Source: Oncomelania hupensis (lineage: Eukaryota > Mollusca > Gastropoda > Littorinimorpha > Pomatiopsidae). From it: DNA of 64,000 nucleotides. The stretch is from positions 54,215,299 to 54,279,298 of the forward strand of contig CM072525.1 of assembly GCA_036898135.1 (NCBI GenBank), given 5' to 3'. The translations under genes and the position numbers were made by a program. The notes below the pieces were generated by a model, which was not told the DNA's origin, ran no database searches, and saw only the letters and a list, made by a program, of their open reading frames with translations. Positions 11,185 through 22,875 of the stretch are shown here, piece by piece (within the stretch, counting starts at the first letter, position 1; the number at the start of each line of letters is the position of its first letter).

Positions 11185-12752
11185 GTCAGTATACACTGTT
11201 GTCTTGTGCAATCAATGCAATCAATATAAACTGTTGTGTTGTACAACCAATGTAGTCAATACACACTGTTGTCTGGTACAATCAATGAAGTCAATATACA
11301 CTGTTGTCTCGTACAACCAATGTAGTCAATATACACTTTTATCTGGTACAATCAATGTAGTCAGTATACACTGTTGTCTTGTACAATCAATGTAGTCAAT
11401 ACACACTATAGTCATGTACAATTAATGTAGTAAGTATACATGACTTGTGTACAATCAATGTAGTCAGTATACATTGTTGTCTTGTACAATCAATATAGTC
11501 AGTATACATTGTTGTCTAGTACAATCAATGTAGTCAGTATACACTGTTGTCTAGTACAATCAATGTAGTCAGTATACATTGCTGTCTAGTACAATCAATG
11601 TAGTCAATATACACTGTTGACTGGTACAATCAATGTAGTCAATACACACTGTTGTCTGGTACAATCAATGTAGTCAATATACACTGTTGTCTCGTACAAC
11701 CAATGTAGTCAGTATACACTGTTGTCTTGTACAATCAATGTAGTCAATATACACTGTTGTCTAGTACAATCAATGTAGTCAGTATACACTATTGTCATGT
11801 ACAATTAATGTAGTAAGTATACATGACTTGGGTACAATCAATGTAGTCAGTATACATTGTTGTCTTGAACAATCAATATAGTCAGTATACATTGTTGTCT
11901 AGTACAATCAATGTAGTCAGTATACATTGTTGTCTAGTACAATCAATGAAGTCAATATACACTGTTGACTGGTACAATCAATGTAGTCAATACACACTGT
12001 TGTCTGGTACAATGAATGTAGTCAATATACACTGTTGTCTCGTACAACCAATGTAGTCAGTATACACTGTTGTCTTGTACAATCAATGTAGTCAATATAC
12101 ACTGTTGTCTTGTACAATCAATGTAGTCAGTATACACTGTTGTCTTGTACAATCAATGTAGTCAAGATACACTGTTGTCTGGTACAATCAATGTAGTCAG
12201 TATACACTGTTGTCTTGTACAATCAATGTAGTCAGTATACACTGTTGTCTTGTACAATCAATGTAGTCAGTATACACTATTGTCATGTACAATTAATGTA
12301 AGTATGCATGACTTGTGTACAATCAATATAGTCAGTATACACTGTTGTCTTGTACAATCAATGTAGTCAATATACACTGTTGACTGGTACAATCAATGTA
12401 ATCAATATACACTGTTGACTGGTATAATCAATGTAGTCAGTATACCCTGTTGTCCTGTATAACCAATGTAGTCAATATACATCGTTGTCTTGTACAATCA
12501 ATGTAGTCAATATACACTGTTGTCTTGTACAAACAATATATTCAATATACACTGTTGTCTGGTACAATCGATGTAGTAGTCAGTATACACTGTTGTCTTG
12601 TACAACCAATATAGTCAGTATACACTGTTGTCTTGTACAACCAATATAGTCAGTATACACTGTTGTCTGGTACAACCAATATAGTCAGTATACACTGTTG
12701 TCTTGTACAACCAATATAGTCAGTATACACTGTTGTCTGGTACAATCAATGT
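11185..12752 (+). repeat. 35-bp minisatellite seeded at the exon 1 donor
   Basis: About 44 copies of a 35-bp unit, TCAATGTAGTCAGTATACAC plus TGTTGTCTTGTACAA. Exon 1 ends ATCAATCAATGCA and its intron starts GTCAGTATACACTGTTGTC, so the unit equals the last exon bases plus the donor. Most copies keep A|GTCAGT or A|GTCAAT. Confidence 0.93.
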
Positions 12753-12900
12753 ATTCGAGAATGGACTGACTTGACACTTAGCGAAGCCATGAGGGTTGCT
12801 GAGTACAGAGAAAGATGGCGTACGCTGGTTTAACCATCATCCGTTGTGTCCCAACAAAGTTCGAGTTATGGGATAGGATAGAATAGGATAGGCCATAATT
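12753..12900 (+). mobile_element. RTE-type LINE 3' fragment
   Basis: Starts CGAGAATGGACTGACTTGAC and runs through the degenerate C-terminal codons to a GGATAGGATAG-type tail. It is homologous to 8980-9123 and 48550-48678. 5'-truncated into the 35-bp array. Confidence 0.75.
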
Positions 12901-13085
12901 TCTTTTTCTTTTTTTTCTAGTCACTCATTTTCATGTTAAATATTGCCAGTTCAATAAGGAGCATGTGAGTCAATTGGGCTTTGCTTTTCTAGTTTTCTAT
13001 TTCTATGTTGTTGAGTGTCTAAAAAAGATATATTTGAATGGCTTGTCGTCTTTCTTGGTCTGTAGTTGAGTGTAGCGTTTTTACA
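12901..13085. repeat. Tail of the AGGTCA-rich dispersed repeat plus unique sequence
   Basis: 12901-12990 matches 1150-1240 (CACTCATTTTCATGTTAAAT and following). The remainder up to 13085 is unique and ends TTTTTACAG, an acceptor-like sequence directly before the next array. Confidence 0.6.
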
Positions 13086-14084
13086 GCACTGGGGACAGGA
13101 GCCGAGTGTTGAATGTATGGTGTGTGCAGTAGAGTGTTGAATGTATGGTGTGTGCAGCACTGAGTATTGTATGTATGGTGTGTGCAGTAGAGTGTTGAAT
13201 ATATGGTGTGTGCAGTAGAGTGTTGAATGTATGGTGTGTGCAGCACTGAGTATTGTATGTATGGTGTGTGCAGTAGAGTGTTGAATGTATGGTGTGTGCA
13301 GTAGAGTGTTGAATGTATGGTGTGTGCAGCACTGAGTATTGTATGTATGGTGTGTGCAGTAGAGTGTTGAATGTATGGTGTGTGCAGTAGAGTGTTGAAT
13401 GTATGGTGTGTGCAGCACTGAGTATTGTATAAATGTATGGTATGTGCAGTAGAGTGTTGAATGTATGGGGTGTGCAGTAAAGTGTTGAATGTATGGTGTG
13501 TGCAGCACTGAGTATTGTATAAATGTATGGTATGTGCAGTAGAGTGTTGAATGTATGGTGTGTGCAGTAGAGTGTTGAATGTATGGTGTGTGCAGTAGAG
13601 TGTTGTATGTATGGTGTGTGCAGTATAGTGTTGAATGTATGGTGTGTACAGTAGAGTGGTGAATGTATGGTGTGTGCAGTAGAGTGTTGAATGTATGGTG
13701 TGTGCAGTAGGGTGTTGTATGTATGGTGTGTGCAGTAGAGTGTTGAATGTATGGTGTGTGCAGTATAGTGTTGAATGTATGGTGTGTGCAGCACTGAGTA
13801 GTGTATACATGTATGGTATGTGCAGTAGAGTATTGAATGCATGGTGTGTGCAGTAGAGTTTTGAATGTATGGTGTGTGCAGTAGAGTGTTGTATGTATGG
13901 TGTGTGCAGTATAGTGTTGAATGTATGGTGTGTGCAGTAGAGTGTTGAATATATGGTGTGTGCAGTAGAGTGTTGAATGTATGGTGTGTGCAGTAGGGTG
14001 TTGTATGTATGGTGTGTGCAGTAGAGTGTTGAATGTATGGTGTGTGCAGTATAGTGTTGAATGTATGGTGTGTGCAGCACTGAA
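13086..14084 (+). repeat. 28/30-bp minisatellite (exon 2 acceptor family), part 1
   Basis: Tandem GTGTGCAGTAGAGTGTTGAA + TGTATGGT units (28 bp) mixed with 30-bp GTGTGCAGCACTGAG units. The first copy reads CACTGGGGACAGGAGCCGAG, nearly the start of exon 2 (22389), placed behind TTTTTACAG. The frames of several hundred residues here are by-products of the repeat. Confidence 0.93.
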
Positions 14085-14604
14085 TAATAATAATAATAAT
14101 AATTTATTTTATAAAGCGCAATTCCAAACTAGAAGTCTGCTCAAAGCGCTCTCACGCATACTCTCACACAAGCTCTCGCACAATAAGAGACTGTACAACA
14201 CACTAAAACATGGTGTATATAAAAAAAAAAACAAAAAAAAAAACAGAAAAAAAAACAGATACATCTGACACCACATGCCTACAAACAAACACACACAGAA
14301 TTATTATAAGCAGCTAAAAACAATAAGATAAAATTCGTAAAAATACGCATGTCCAATAAAATTAAACAAAAGTATTTAAAAAAAAAACAAACAAACATAT
14401 ATACATATATTTTACATGTAAAAGATGTAAGAAACATTAACACACAACCAAGCATGGCTTTACGCAATCAAATACAATAGAATAAATACAATAAAATACA
14501 TTGACAGAACTTAATCCTGGTCCTCTGACTGAATGAGCCAGTTAAAAAAAAAAAGGTATAATTTTATGGAATAAAAAAGTTGACTGCCAAATTTCAAAAA
14601 CCCA
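14085..14604 (-). mobile_element. Insertion in the array, SINE/LINE-like
   Basis: Begins on the plus strand with an AAT microsatellite, then TTTATTTTATAAAGCGC and CTCAAAGCGCTCTC, the 3' end style of the local tRNA-derived SINEs read on the minus strand. It is AT-rich with long A runs. The array is interrupted between its CACTGA and GTAGTGTATAC parts. No coding frame. Confidence 0.5.
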
Positions 14605-14845
14605 GTAGTGTATACATGTATGGTATGTGCAGTAGAGTGTTGAATGTATGGTGTGTGCAGTAGAGTTTTGAATGTATGGTGTGTGCAGTAGAGTGTTGAA
14701 TGTATGGTGTGTGTAGTAGAGTGTTGAATGTATGGTGTGTGCAGTAGAGTGTTGAATGTATGGTGTGTGCAGTAGAGTGTTGAATGTATGGTGTGTGCAG
14801 TAGAGTGTTGAATGTATGGTGTGTGCAGTAGAGTGTTGTATGTGG
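14605..14845 (+). repeat. 28-bp minisatellite (exon 2 acceptor family), part 2
   Basis: About eight copies of the GTGTGCAGTAGAGTGTTGAA unit, cut at 14845 by the R2-like element. Confidence 0.92.
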
Positions 14846-15620
14846 AAAATTCCAAATTTGGAAACGTCAGCAAGCTGACTTTTTCTTTGATACCCTGTTT
14901 ATTGCAGTGGCGGCACTTAGGACTGCGTGGAGGCCAGCTGGTGTTTGTGGGTCTATTTGCATGCCAGGTTGCTAAAGGTGGAGAGGGTGCCCGGCTTCTA
15001 GGCAGGCACTGAGACCCAGCTATCTCCCCGAGATTGAACGACCCGTTCCCCACTGACAACTTGTACCGATCCAAAGGGTAAACTCTTCCAGCTTCACGGG
15101 GTCAGTGGGGGCGGGGCCCTGACCGTAGAAGACAGTGGGCCTCATGCCGGACTCGTCAGCGGTCATCGGGCATTGGCATCCTCAGCCACCCCAGCCCATT
15201 TTGCGTTTCGACCAGTACCCACCGAGCTGCCCAATAACCGTCGCCACCCTCATAGCGACTCGGAACGGGTTAACGCGATCCCCACTTCGTTACGATCCGG
15301 TGGTAAGGGGCATTTACCACCGGGCCGTGTTGTCCTCCATCGTGTCTAGTCACTAGAGGCTTCCACACTTTCTATCCCCCAGATCGATTGGGACCACAAT
15401 CTCGGGGAGACAGGAATAGTGCAGCGTCTTTACACGATGGCGTGTTGCCTTGGCTATAAGGATAGCTTTGGCTTTACCCCACCTCGGGTCACGTCCGTGT
15501 ATTGACGTTACTGAAGAACCTCGTCTGGATCACCTTACGGTCCCCTGGTTCCAGTCGAGGCCCCAGTCGCGGTAGATGTTATGGTAAAGGTTCGGTTGAA
15601 GGTGTCTTTAGCAAGGGCCT

Positions 15621-18074
15621 TCAGGCATCCATGAAACAGCCTACCAAGCGAGCTGTTCCTGCTAAAGCTCGTAGACACAACGCCCTCTGTGTGCTGCTTA
15701 TTGGAAGGTCCAGCTCCTCGAGCACACTGTCGTTGGCACCCGTCCACCCCCCTCTGGCACCAATTGCGAGCCCGAAGAACAAGACCCTCTCTAGGCTATG
15801 AGTCTCCATGATCACGCCGCGAAGCACTTCGTACTTTGCAACCTGAGCGCGAGTTGCCCTGTCCAGGGATGCCTGCATATCATCCCAAGTGACCGTGGAG
15901 TCTACTACAATCCCCACATTGTCCCGCGTGAAGAGCAGGTCGGGCTTCAGCCTGCCGCCTCCTGGGCTGTTATAAACCGGCTCCCAGAACACATTCCATC
16001 CATGCCTTTGTGCTTTATTAGCGAGGACGAGGCATAGCGAATTGTGTCTGAGTATGCGCTGCTCTTTCACCGCGGGACAGTGTCCAGATATATGCCCTAT
16101 GGTTTCCGTTTGGAACCCGCATTTCCTGCACCTGATATCGCGGCCGGGGGCAAGTCTGGCTCGCGCCATGCATTCCCGTGTTGGGATAGTGTTGGTTCTT
16201 AAGAGAAGAGCCTCAATCTTTTCGCGGTCAGTCAAAGTGTTGTCACGGATCCATGAATTACACTCTCTCACTGAGGCCCAGGTGTCCACGCCCTTGCCTT
16301 GAGTGCTTTGCCCGTTCCATTTGACTGCCCAGCGATCAGAGAAGTCCTCTTCTCTGAACAGGCACGTCCGGGGAGATCTTGGTTTCCCTCTCTCTGGGAT
16401 ACCACTGTCCCACGCAGTTTGAGGTCTGAGTGTGGGGAGCTTTTTGAATAGCTTTCCAAGAGATTCGCCCACACCCAGCTGCGTAGCCCAGTATCTCACC
16501 CTTTCCGTGGTCTGCTCGCTGTGTACAATTTTTTCCCATCCTCTAGCCTGCTCCCTGGGTATTATGTCTTCCAAACATGGGATACCCAGTCCTCCCGTTC
16601 TGGTTTTTGCGTAGAACACGCAATTGGTTATACCATTGGGGAGGTGAAGCCAATCTTTCAAATGTCGCCTGATCTCACTGTCGAGGCACTGGAGTTGAGT
16701 GGTGCTAGGATTTGTATGCACGAGTCTTACTCGTAATCTAGGCAGCACGGTGCTTCTCCAGATTTCCAGTTTCTGGAAAGGCTTCAGCTGAGCGCGGGGA
16801 ATCCGATCATTCCAGACGGAAATCAGGTCTTCGACGGTGCGTTTGTAAGCCATGCCCGTCCAAGGCCCAATCATCTTCCCTAGGTATCTAACCGTGTCGT
16901 CAGGGTCCACCCACGGTATGTTCTCTCCCTGCAAGATGTAGGGAGTTGTGTTGTTAACAGTGAATTCCTTCCGGCTAGACACCAGGTGAAAAATGACCGA
17001 CTTGCCCACGTTCAGTCTTAGGCCTGTGTTTTCGCAGAATTGCTGTACTATCTGGAGGTTTTGCTCCATATCCTGCTTTGATCCTGCCAGCACGGCCGTG
17101 TCGTCTGCATAAGCGAGTGCCGACAAGTTCGTTTTGCCTACTCGTGCACCGCATCCCTCTTTCTGGAGCTCACAGTATAGTGGATCAATGACGGCATTGA
17201 AAAGAATCGGGCTGAGTGGACACCCTTGCTTTACCCCGCACTTGATAGGAATTGATCCTGTGCGACCCTGCTTGGTTTCAAATTTCGCAGTGGCTCCCCG
17301 ATAAAGGTCCTGCACAATGTCCCTAAATCGCTTGTCCACCGAACGTCTGGATAGGCCCTTTTCAATCAGCCAGTGTGGTACTGTTTCAAAGGCTTTCTCC
17401 AGGTCAAGCAGGGCGACGATTGCAGTGCCCCCTTCTTTTTTCACCTTCTTGATGTAGTGTTCAAGAAGGACCGTATTCTGTTCGACACCCGGGGCCGGAA
17501 TGAAGCCTCTCTGTGACGGGTGCAGCGTGACATTAGCTGTAAGCCTCTTGGCAAGTATCTTCGTGTATAGACGAAGAAAGGTAGATCCGATGGACAGTGG
17601 ACGCCAGCTGGCTATGTCCTCAGGCTTGCCCTTTCCTTTCGGCAGGAGGATTGAACGTGTCTCCTTGAGGGAGGCCGGGACTCTCCCTGTGGTCAGCCAT
17701 ATATTGAATAGGCCCGTGATTAGGTGACCGCTTTCCTTCCTGTGGGCTATGCTCTGTTTGAATTGCCTGGGTGTGATGCCATCTGGACCCGGCGCGCTGT
17801 TCTTGTCCATACCTCGGATCGCGGCCGTGACCTCACGGAATGTGAGCGCCCTCATCAAACCGGGGTTAACAGCTTCTGGTGGGTTGGTAGGGTCTGGGAC
17901 CTTGCGGCTCTCCTGCAATCGGTCATAGTATTTATTTATCAGATGGATCGAAGTACTCTTTTTGTAAATGTGATCCCTATCGCTCTCTGTCATGGGCGCC
18001 TTCAGCAACGCAGCTGTACCGCCGAGTCGTGGTTTGTCCACTAGGTGTGGGCTTTCAGCCTCTGCTATGTGCAC
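15621..18074 (-). pseudogene. R2-like reverse transcriptase + CCHC + restriction-like endonuclease
   Basis: 817 codons. RT motifs in order: SAPGPDGIT (about residue 92), SWRPLSIGS, QRGFIP, ALLDLEKAFETVPHW, CGVKQGCPLSPILFNAVID, and the catalytic LAYADDTAVLAG (about residue 325). A CCHC knuckle (CRKCGFQTETIGHISGHC) sits near residue 655. RLKPDLLFT...VVDSTVTW near residue 713 supplies the PD...D core of the restriction-like endonuclease that nicks the target. All catalytic residues remain. The ORF's first ATG is not a true start: it is in the middle of an R2-type polyprotein and overlaps the upstream frame by 10 bp in another phase. It is therefore the 3' portion of a frameshifted ORF. Confidence 0.9.
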
Positions 18075-18883
18075 TGTTTGAATGACTTCCCCTTGCGTGG
18101 CTTGGCTTCGGCCGCGTCTGCTTGGCAGACGTTTGTATGTTTCTGCGCCACTGGCTCTTGCCCCCCGCTGACTTTGTGCTCTCTCAGAGGATTTGAGTCA
18201 ATGCCAGTACTGTCTGGGGGGATTGCCTTTTCCTGCATTTGGGGGTTTTTACTTTTAGTGCCCGGGGGATTTCCCCTCATAGCCACCTTTGCCGATGTTT
18301 TTGGCTGCCTTGTATCTGTGGCACTCGGGGCAGACTGCGTGCTGTCTTCATTGCCTTTGTTCTTGTGCTTTTCAGAGAAAATGGTTTTGAATGTCTCCTC
18401 TATTTTGCTTAATGGGATTTCACACCTTGAGTTACTTGATCCATCTAATATATCTTTGACCAGAGCCTTTCTCGCTTTATCCCAGCGTTGCTGTGTACTC
18501 CGGTAGATGAGGGCTTTCTCCTTGGTCTTGCCCTTCACCCTCTTCCTTCGTCCGAGACCTCCACCAAGCGGCCTGCTTTTGCCACCTCCTAGATGTTTCT
18601 TAGGTGGCTGCTCTGGAAGCTTTGAACAGAATGTCCTCAATATAGCAAAGCTTCTCTCCGTTATCGCATCGGCCTCATCCGGTCTCGGGCATTCCCCAGA
18701 AAACACGCACTTTGTGGCCTGAGCCAGTGCATCTGCGGTTTGGAGCTGGAGTGGTGAAAGCTCGCTGGTCTCGGTTTCTGAGTCCTCATCAGACGATATG
18801 TATTCCTCTCCGGGTGACGGGGTTGTTTTCCCTTTGGCCACACACCGAAGCTCGACGTGGGCTGTGTTCAGGGACCGAGCCAA
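18065..18883 (-). pseudogene. R2-like LINE, linker region of the ORF
   Basis: Open for 272 codons between the Myb-like segment and RT. It is acidic near the start (SSDEDSETETSELS), then basic (GGGLGRRKRVKGKTKEKA), with a helical segment RWDKARKALVKDIL. No catalytic motif. It ends at a TAG at 18065-18067 in a different frame from the RT ORF, so there is a frameshift within the last few dozen bases before 18074. The upstream join is also out of frame, at the G tract around 19000. Confidence 0.75.
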
Positions 18884-18971
18884 GAGGGAGTCCCATGCTC
18901 CGATTTGTTCATTCGGAATAGCATCTGGGATGGTGTTGTACTTAGTTGGAAGGGGTTTTCTGGCTTGGGCT

Positions 18972-20060
18972 TTACTCCCCTGCTGTTTCTCTTTGGGGGG
19001 GGGGGGGGGGGGATCCTTTCAGTATGTCCTGAACGGCTTTGGTGGTCCGCTTGCTTCGGATCTGTTCTACACTGAAGCAGTATCCGGCTGCTGCTATGTC
19101 TACTTGAGCAGTGGGAGCGTAATTTGTCTGTTTTCCGCTTTTGCGTATAGCTGCCACCAAGATCTTAACAGCCGTTGGATCCCATCTGGTCTTGATTTCG
19201 CCCTGTGGTCCTTCTTTTGCCAGTCTTGTTTCTTCCCCCTTCCTCCTTTTCCTCTCCCTCTCTCTTTCCTCAGCTGCGATCCTCCTCTGGTTTGCCCACA
19301 TCGGGTGTCTATGTCTGATGTGTTGACTCAGACCGCTTTCCTTACGAAATCTTTCATTGCACTCCGTGCAGACCTGCGGGTGTGTCACTTCGGACCTTAG
19401 GCGTCTGTTCGGATTACAGTGGGGAAAGTGAGTCTCCAGTCTGTGGATGTTCGTGTACATGACATGGCATCCCCGACAACAGAACAGCTTTGGCTGCAAG
19501 CCGTGTGTTTTTCGCTCGTGATTCAAGAGATCACGAGCCTTCAGGAAAAGCAGCTGACACACAGGGCATCTGTATTGCTCACTTGGCATCGTGAAGCATG
19601 TCTCAGTGTCTGCCCTTAGGTCCTCTTCCGCAACCGATGTGCCATTTTCTTCGGTATGGACCAGCGAAGGGTCCTCATTTGGTCTTGTTTGTGGTCCATT
19701 GTCTGTCGTGGTCCAGACAGTGTCCTGCTGGACCCGCTCAGTGCCTGCTGTTCGCTCATACACTTGAGTGGTAATCGTCACGTGTCTGGTTGGCGTCAAT
19801 GGGGACCCACCCGAGACGGGCATTGTTACGTCATCGGACAGGTGTAAGTGACACGGACTGATACCTTGATCCGTATCAATGCCGATTGTGATGGGCCGGC
19901 GCCCAACGTTATTCTGTTTATTTGTGTTCATGGGATTTTGGTAGGTAAGAACTCCGTAGAGAGGAGCACAGCCGCCTGTGCCCCTTTTTTGACACAACTG
20001 TGTCACCGGTTCGCCGGTTCGCCCCCATGGCAGGTTTGGCACGATATAACGGATGGCTAT
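18972..20060 (-). pseudogene. R2-like LINE, N-terminal zinc fingers and Myb-like domain
   Basis: The frame enters from the flanking array, so the true start is inside the element. Three fingers lie in series: CPVCQLLF...NHERKTH (CCHH), CRGCHVMY...THFPHC (CCHC) and CTECNERF...QHIRHRH (CCHH). This CCHH-CCHC-CCHH order is that of three-finger R2 (A-clade) proteins, which use it for target DNA binding. A helical TRWDPTAVKILVAAI Myb-like segment follows. The frame breaks at a 15-17-base C run (minus strand), plus positions about 18997-19012, a likely slippage or assembly error. Confidence 0.85.
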
Positions 20061-20062
20061 AT

Positions 20063-22388
20063 CACACAGTATAGTGTTGAATGTATGGTATGTGCAGTAG
20101 AGTGTTGAATGTATGGTGTGTGCAGTAGAGTGTTGTATGTATGGTATGTGCAGTAGAGTGTTGAATGTATGGTGTGTGCAGCACTGAGTATTGTATAAAT
20201 GTATGGTTTTAGCAGCACTGAGTGTTGTATAAATGTATGGTGTGTACAGCACTGAGTATTGTGTGTATGGTGTGCGCTACCTTGAGTGTTGTATGTATGG
20301 TGTGTGCAGCACTGAGTGTTGTGTGTATGGTGTTTGCAGCACTGAGTGTTGTATCTATGGTTTGTGCAGTAGTGTTGTGTGTATGGTGTTTGCAGCACTG
20401 GCGATAGGAACTGAGTGTTGTGTGTATGGTGTTTGCAGCACCGAGTGTAGTATGTAGGGTGTGCGCAGCACTGAGTATTTTATAAATTATGGTGTGTGTC
20501 ACCGATTGTTGTATAAATAATGTATGGCGTATGCAGCACTGAGTGTTGTATCTATGGTGTGTGCAGCATTGGCGATAGGAGTTGTATGTATGGTGTATGC
20601 AACACTGATTGTAGTATGTATATTGTGTACAGTAGAGTGTTATACGTATGGTGTGTGCAACACTAATTGTATTATGTATATTGTGTGCAGTAGAGTGTTG
20701 TATGCATGGTGTGTGCAGCACTGATTGTAGTATGTATATTGTGTACAGTAGAGTGTTGTATGTATGGTGTGTGCAACACTGATTGTAGTATGTATATTGT
20801 GTACAGTAGAGTGTTGTATGTGCATGGTGTGCGCAAGACTGATTGTAGTATGTATATTGTGTACAGTAGAGTGTTGTATGCATGGTGTGTGCAACACTGA
20901 TTGTAGTATGTATATTGTGTACAGTAGAGTGTTGTATGCATGGTGTGTGCAACACTGATTGTAGTATGTATATTGTGTACAGTAGAGTGTTGTATGTATA
21001 GTGTGTGCAACACTGATTGTAGTATGTATATTGTGTACTGTAGAGTGTTGTATGTTTGGTGTGTGCAGCACTGAATGTTGTATGTATGGTGTGTGCAGCA
21101 CTGAGTGTTGAATGTATGGTGTGTGCAGCACTGAATGTTGTATGTATGGTGTGTGCAGCACTGAATGTTGTATGTATGGTGTGTGCAGCACTGAATGTTG
21201 TATGTATGGTGTGTGCAGCACTGAGTGTTGAATGTATGGTGTGTGCAGCACTGAATGTTGAATGTATGGTGTGTGCAGCACTGAGTGTTGAATGTATGGT
21301 GTGTGCAGCACTGAGTGTTGAATGTATGGTGTGTGCAGCGCTGAGTGTTGAATGTATGGTGTGTGCAGCACTGAGTGTTGTATGTATGGTGTGTGCAGCA
21401 CTGAGTGTTGTATGTATGGTGTGTGCAGCACTGAGTGTTGTATGTATGGTGTGTGCAGCACTGAATGTTGAATGTATGGTGTGTGCAGCACTGAGTGTTG
21501 TATGTATGGTGTGTGTACAGCACTGAGTGTTGTATGTATGGTGTGTGCAGCACTGAGTGTTGTATGTATGGCGTGTGCAGCACTGAGTGTTGTATGTATG
21601 GTGTGTGCAGCACTGTTGTATGTATGTATGGTGTGTGCAGCACTGTTGTATGTATGGTGTGTGCAGCACTGAGTGTTGAATGTATGGTATGTGCAGCACT
21701 GTTGTATGTATGGTGTGTGCAGCACTGAGTGTTTTATGTATGGTGTGTGCAGCACTGTTGTATGTATGGTGTGTACAGCACTGAATGTTGTATGTATGGT
21801 GTGTGCAGCACTGAGTGTTGTATGTATGGTGTGTGCAGCACTGAGTGTTGAATGTATGGTGTGTGCAGCACTGAGTGTTGTATGTATGGTGTGTGCAGCA
21901 CTGAGTGTTGTATGTATGGTGTGTGCAGCACTGAGTGTTGTATGTATGGTGTGTGCAGCACTGAGTGTTGTATGTATGGTGTGTGCAGCACTGAGTGTTG
22001 TATGTATGGTGTGTGCAGCACTGAGTGTTGTATGTATGGTGTGTGCAGCACTGAGTGTTGTATGTATGGTGTGTGCAGCACTGAGTGTTGTATGTATGGT
22101 GTGTGTACAGCACTGAGTGTTGTATGTATGGTGTGTGTACAGCACTGAGTGTTGTATGTATGGTGTGTGCAGCACTGAGTGTTGTATGTATGGTGTGTGT
22201 ACAGCACTGAGTGTTGTATGTATGGTGTGTGCAGCACTGAGTGTTGTTTGTATGGTGTGTGTACAGCACTGAGTGTTGTATGTATGGTGTGTGTACATCA
22301 CTGAGTGTTGTATGTATGGTGTGTGCAGCACTGAGTGTTGTATGTATGGTGTGTGCAGCACTGATTGTTGAATGTATGGTGTGTGCAG
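20063..22388 (+). repeat. 30-bp minisatellite seeded at the exon 2 acceptor, part 3
   Basis: Roughly 75 copies of a 30-bp unit, GTGTGCAGCACTGAGTGTTG + TATGTATGGT, very uniform from 21050 to 22388. Older variants to the left mix with a TATTGTGTACAGTAGAG subfamily. Units at about 20395 and 20563 retain exon-2-like GCACTGGCGATAGGAACTG and GCATTGGCGATAGGAGTTG. The last unit's GTGTGCAG is the real exon 2 acceptor. Frames of up to 734 codons on the minus strand are artefacts of the 30-bp period. Confidence 0.95.
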
Positions 22389-22478
22389 CACTGGGGATAG
22401 GAGCTGAGTGCAATCAAACCGCCGACAGCACTGCCGCTTGTGCACAAGGCACCGAGTGTGATATCGACAGCACATGTA
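22389..22478 (+). CDS. Cysteine-rich module, exon 2
   Basis: 90 bp, phase 1 on both sides. Acceptor GTGTGCAG ends at 22388, donor GTCAGT begins at 22479. Four cysteines, C-X9-C-X5-C-X5-C (AECNQTADST...TECDIDSTC), the first half of an EB-like module without the CXC arm seen in exons 1, 5 and 6. One N-x-T site (NQT). The joining codon with exon 3 is AGG. The acceptor is the end of the preceding array, so many near-identical upstream acceptors compete with it in sequence terms. Confidence 0.75.
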
Positions 22479-22875
22479 GTCAGTATTATGATGTTAACCG
22501 ATGTTGCTTTAGCACGTCTGAGTTCCTACTGACAGTCAGATCAAAGAGCATAGATTATAAGAGGGAGAACTGAGCTGACTTGTATAGCAAAATTGCGAGA
22601 CACGAGATACACGATTACCTCCCCTGTCAACTTGCTCAAAGTGGGCTATAAGCAGTTCAACATTGTGTTTGTATTTTTGTTTTTATTCTTTTTTTACGTA
22701 CCTTTTGCATTTCTTTGTAGGGGAAATTTTGCTGGACAGTATTTTCATGAAATATACTAACATTCATCAGAAAATAACAATATTTTGTATATTTTTTTAT
22801 CCCCCCCCCCTATTATTTTTTATTGATTTCTTTGTTAGTAACAATAGGCTTATATATTTTTCTCTTATTATTATT
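22479..22875. other. Intron, nothing recognised
   Basis: AT-rich sequence after the exon 2 donor, with a C10 run at 22801. No gene or repeat family recognised. Confidence 0.4.

Larger units (their letters stand above)
14846..20062 (-). mobile_element. R2-like LINE (restriction-like endonuclease type)
   Basis: About 5.2 kb on the minus strand between arms of the same minisatellite. From its 5' end: a leader, N-terminal zinc fingers and Myb-like region, a basic linker, RT, a CCHC knuckle, a restriction-like endonuclease and a 3' UTR (15620-14846). R2 elements normally sit in 28S rDNA; no rDNA is present here. The array seems to lose about 10 bp at the site and no target duplication is evident. 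Two or more frameshifts split the single open frame, so the copy is dead or the assembly is wrong at the G tract. Confidence 0.88.

Noticed and set aside
13981..14268. Lysine-rich small protein
   Set aside because: Starts in the minisatellite and ends in an A-rich insertion; no coding character.
14846..20062. Ribosomal DNA locus suggested by the R2-like element
   Set aside because: No 28S or other rRNA sequence flanks it; both sides are the intron minisatellite.
20209..22475. Open frames of 611 and 734 codons with HTIHTTLSAA-like repeats
   Set aside because: They follow the 30-bp period of the exon 2 acceptor array; several frames on both strands are open together and there is no domain, start context or codon bias.
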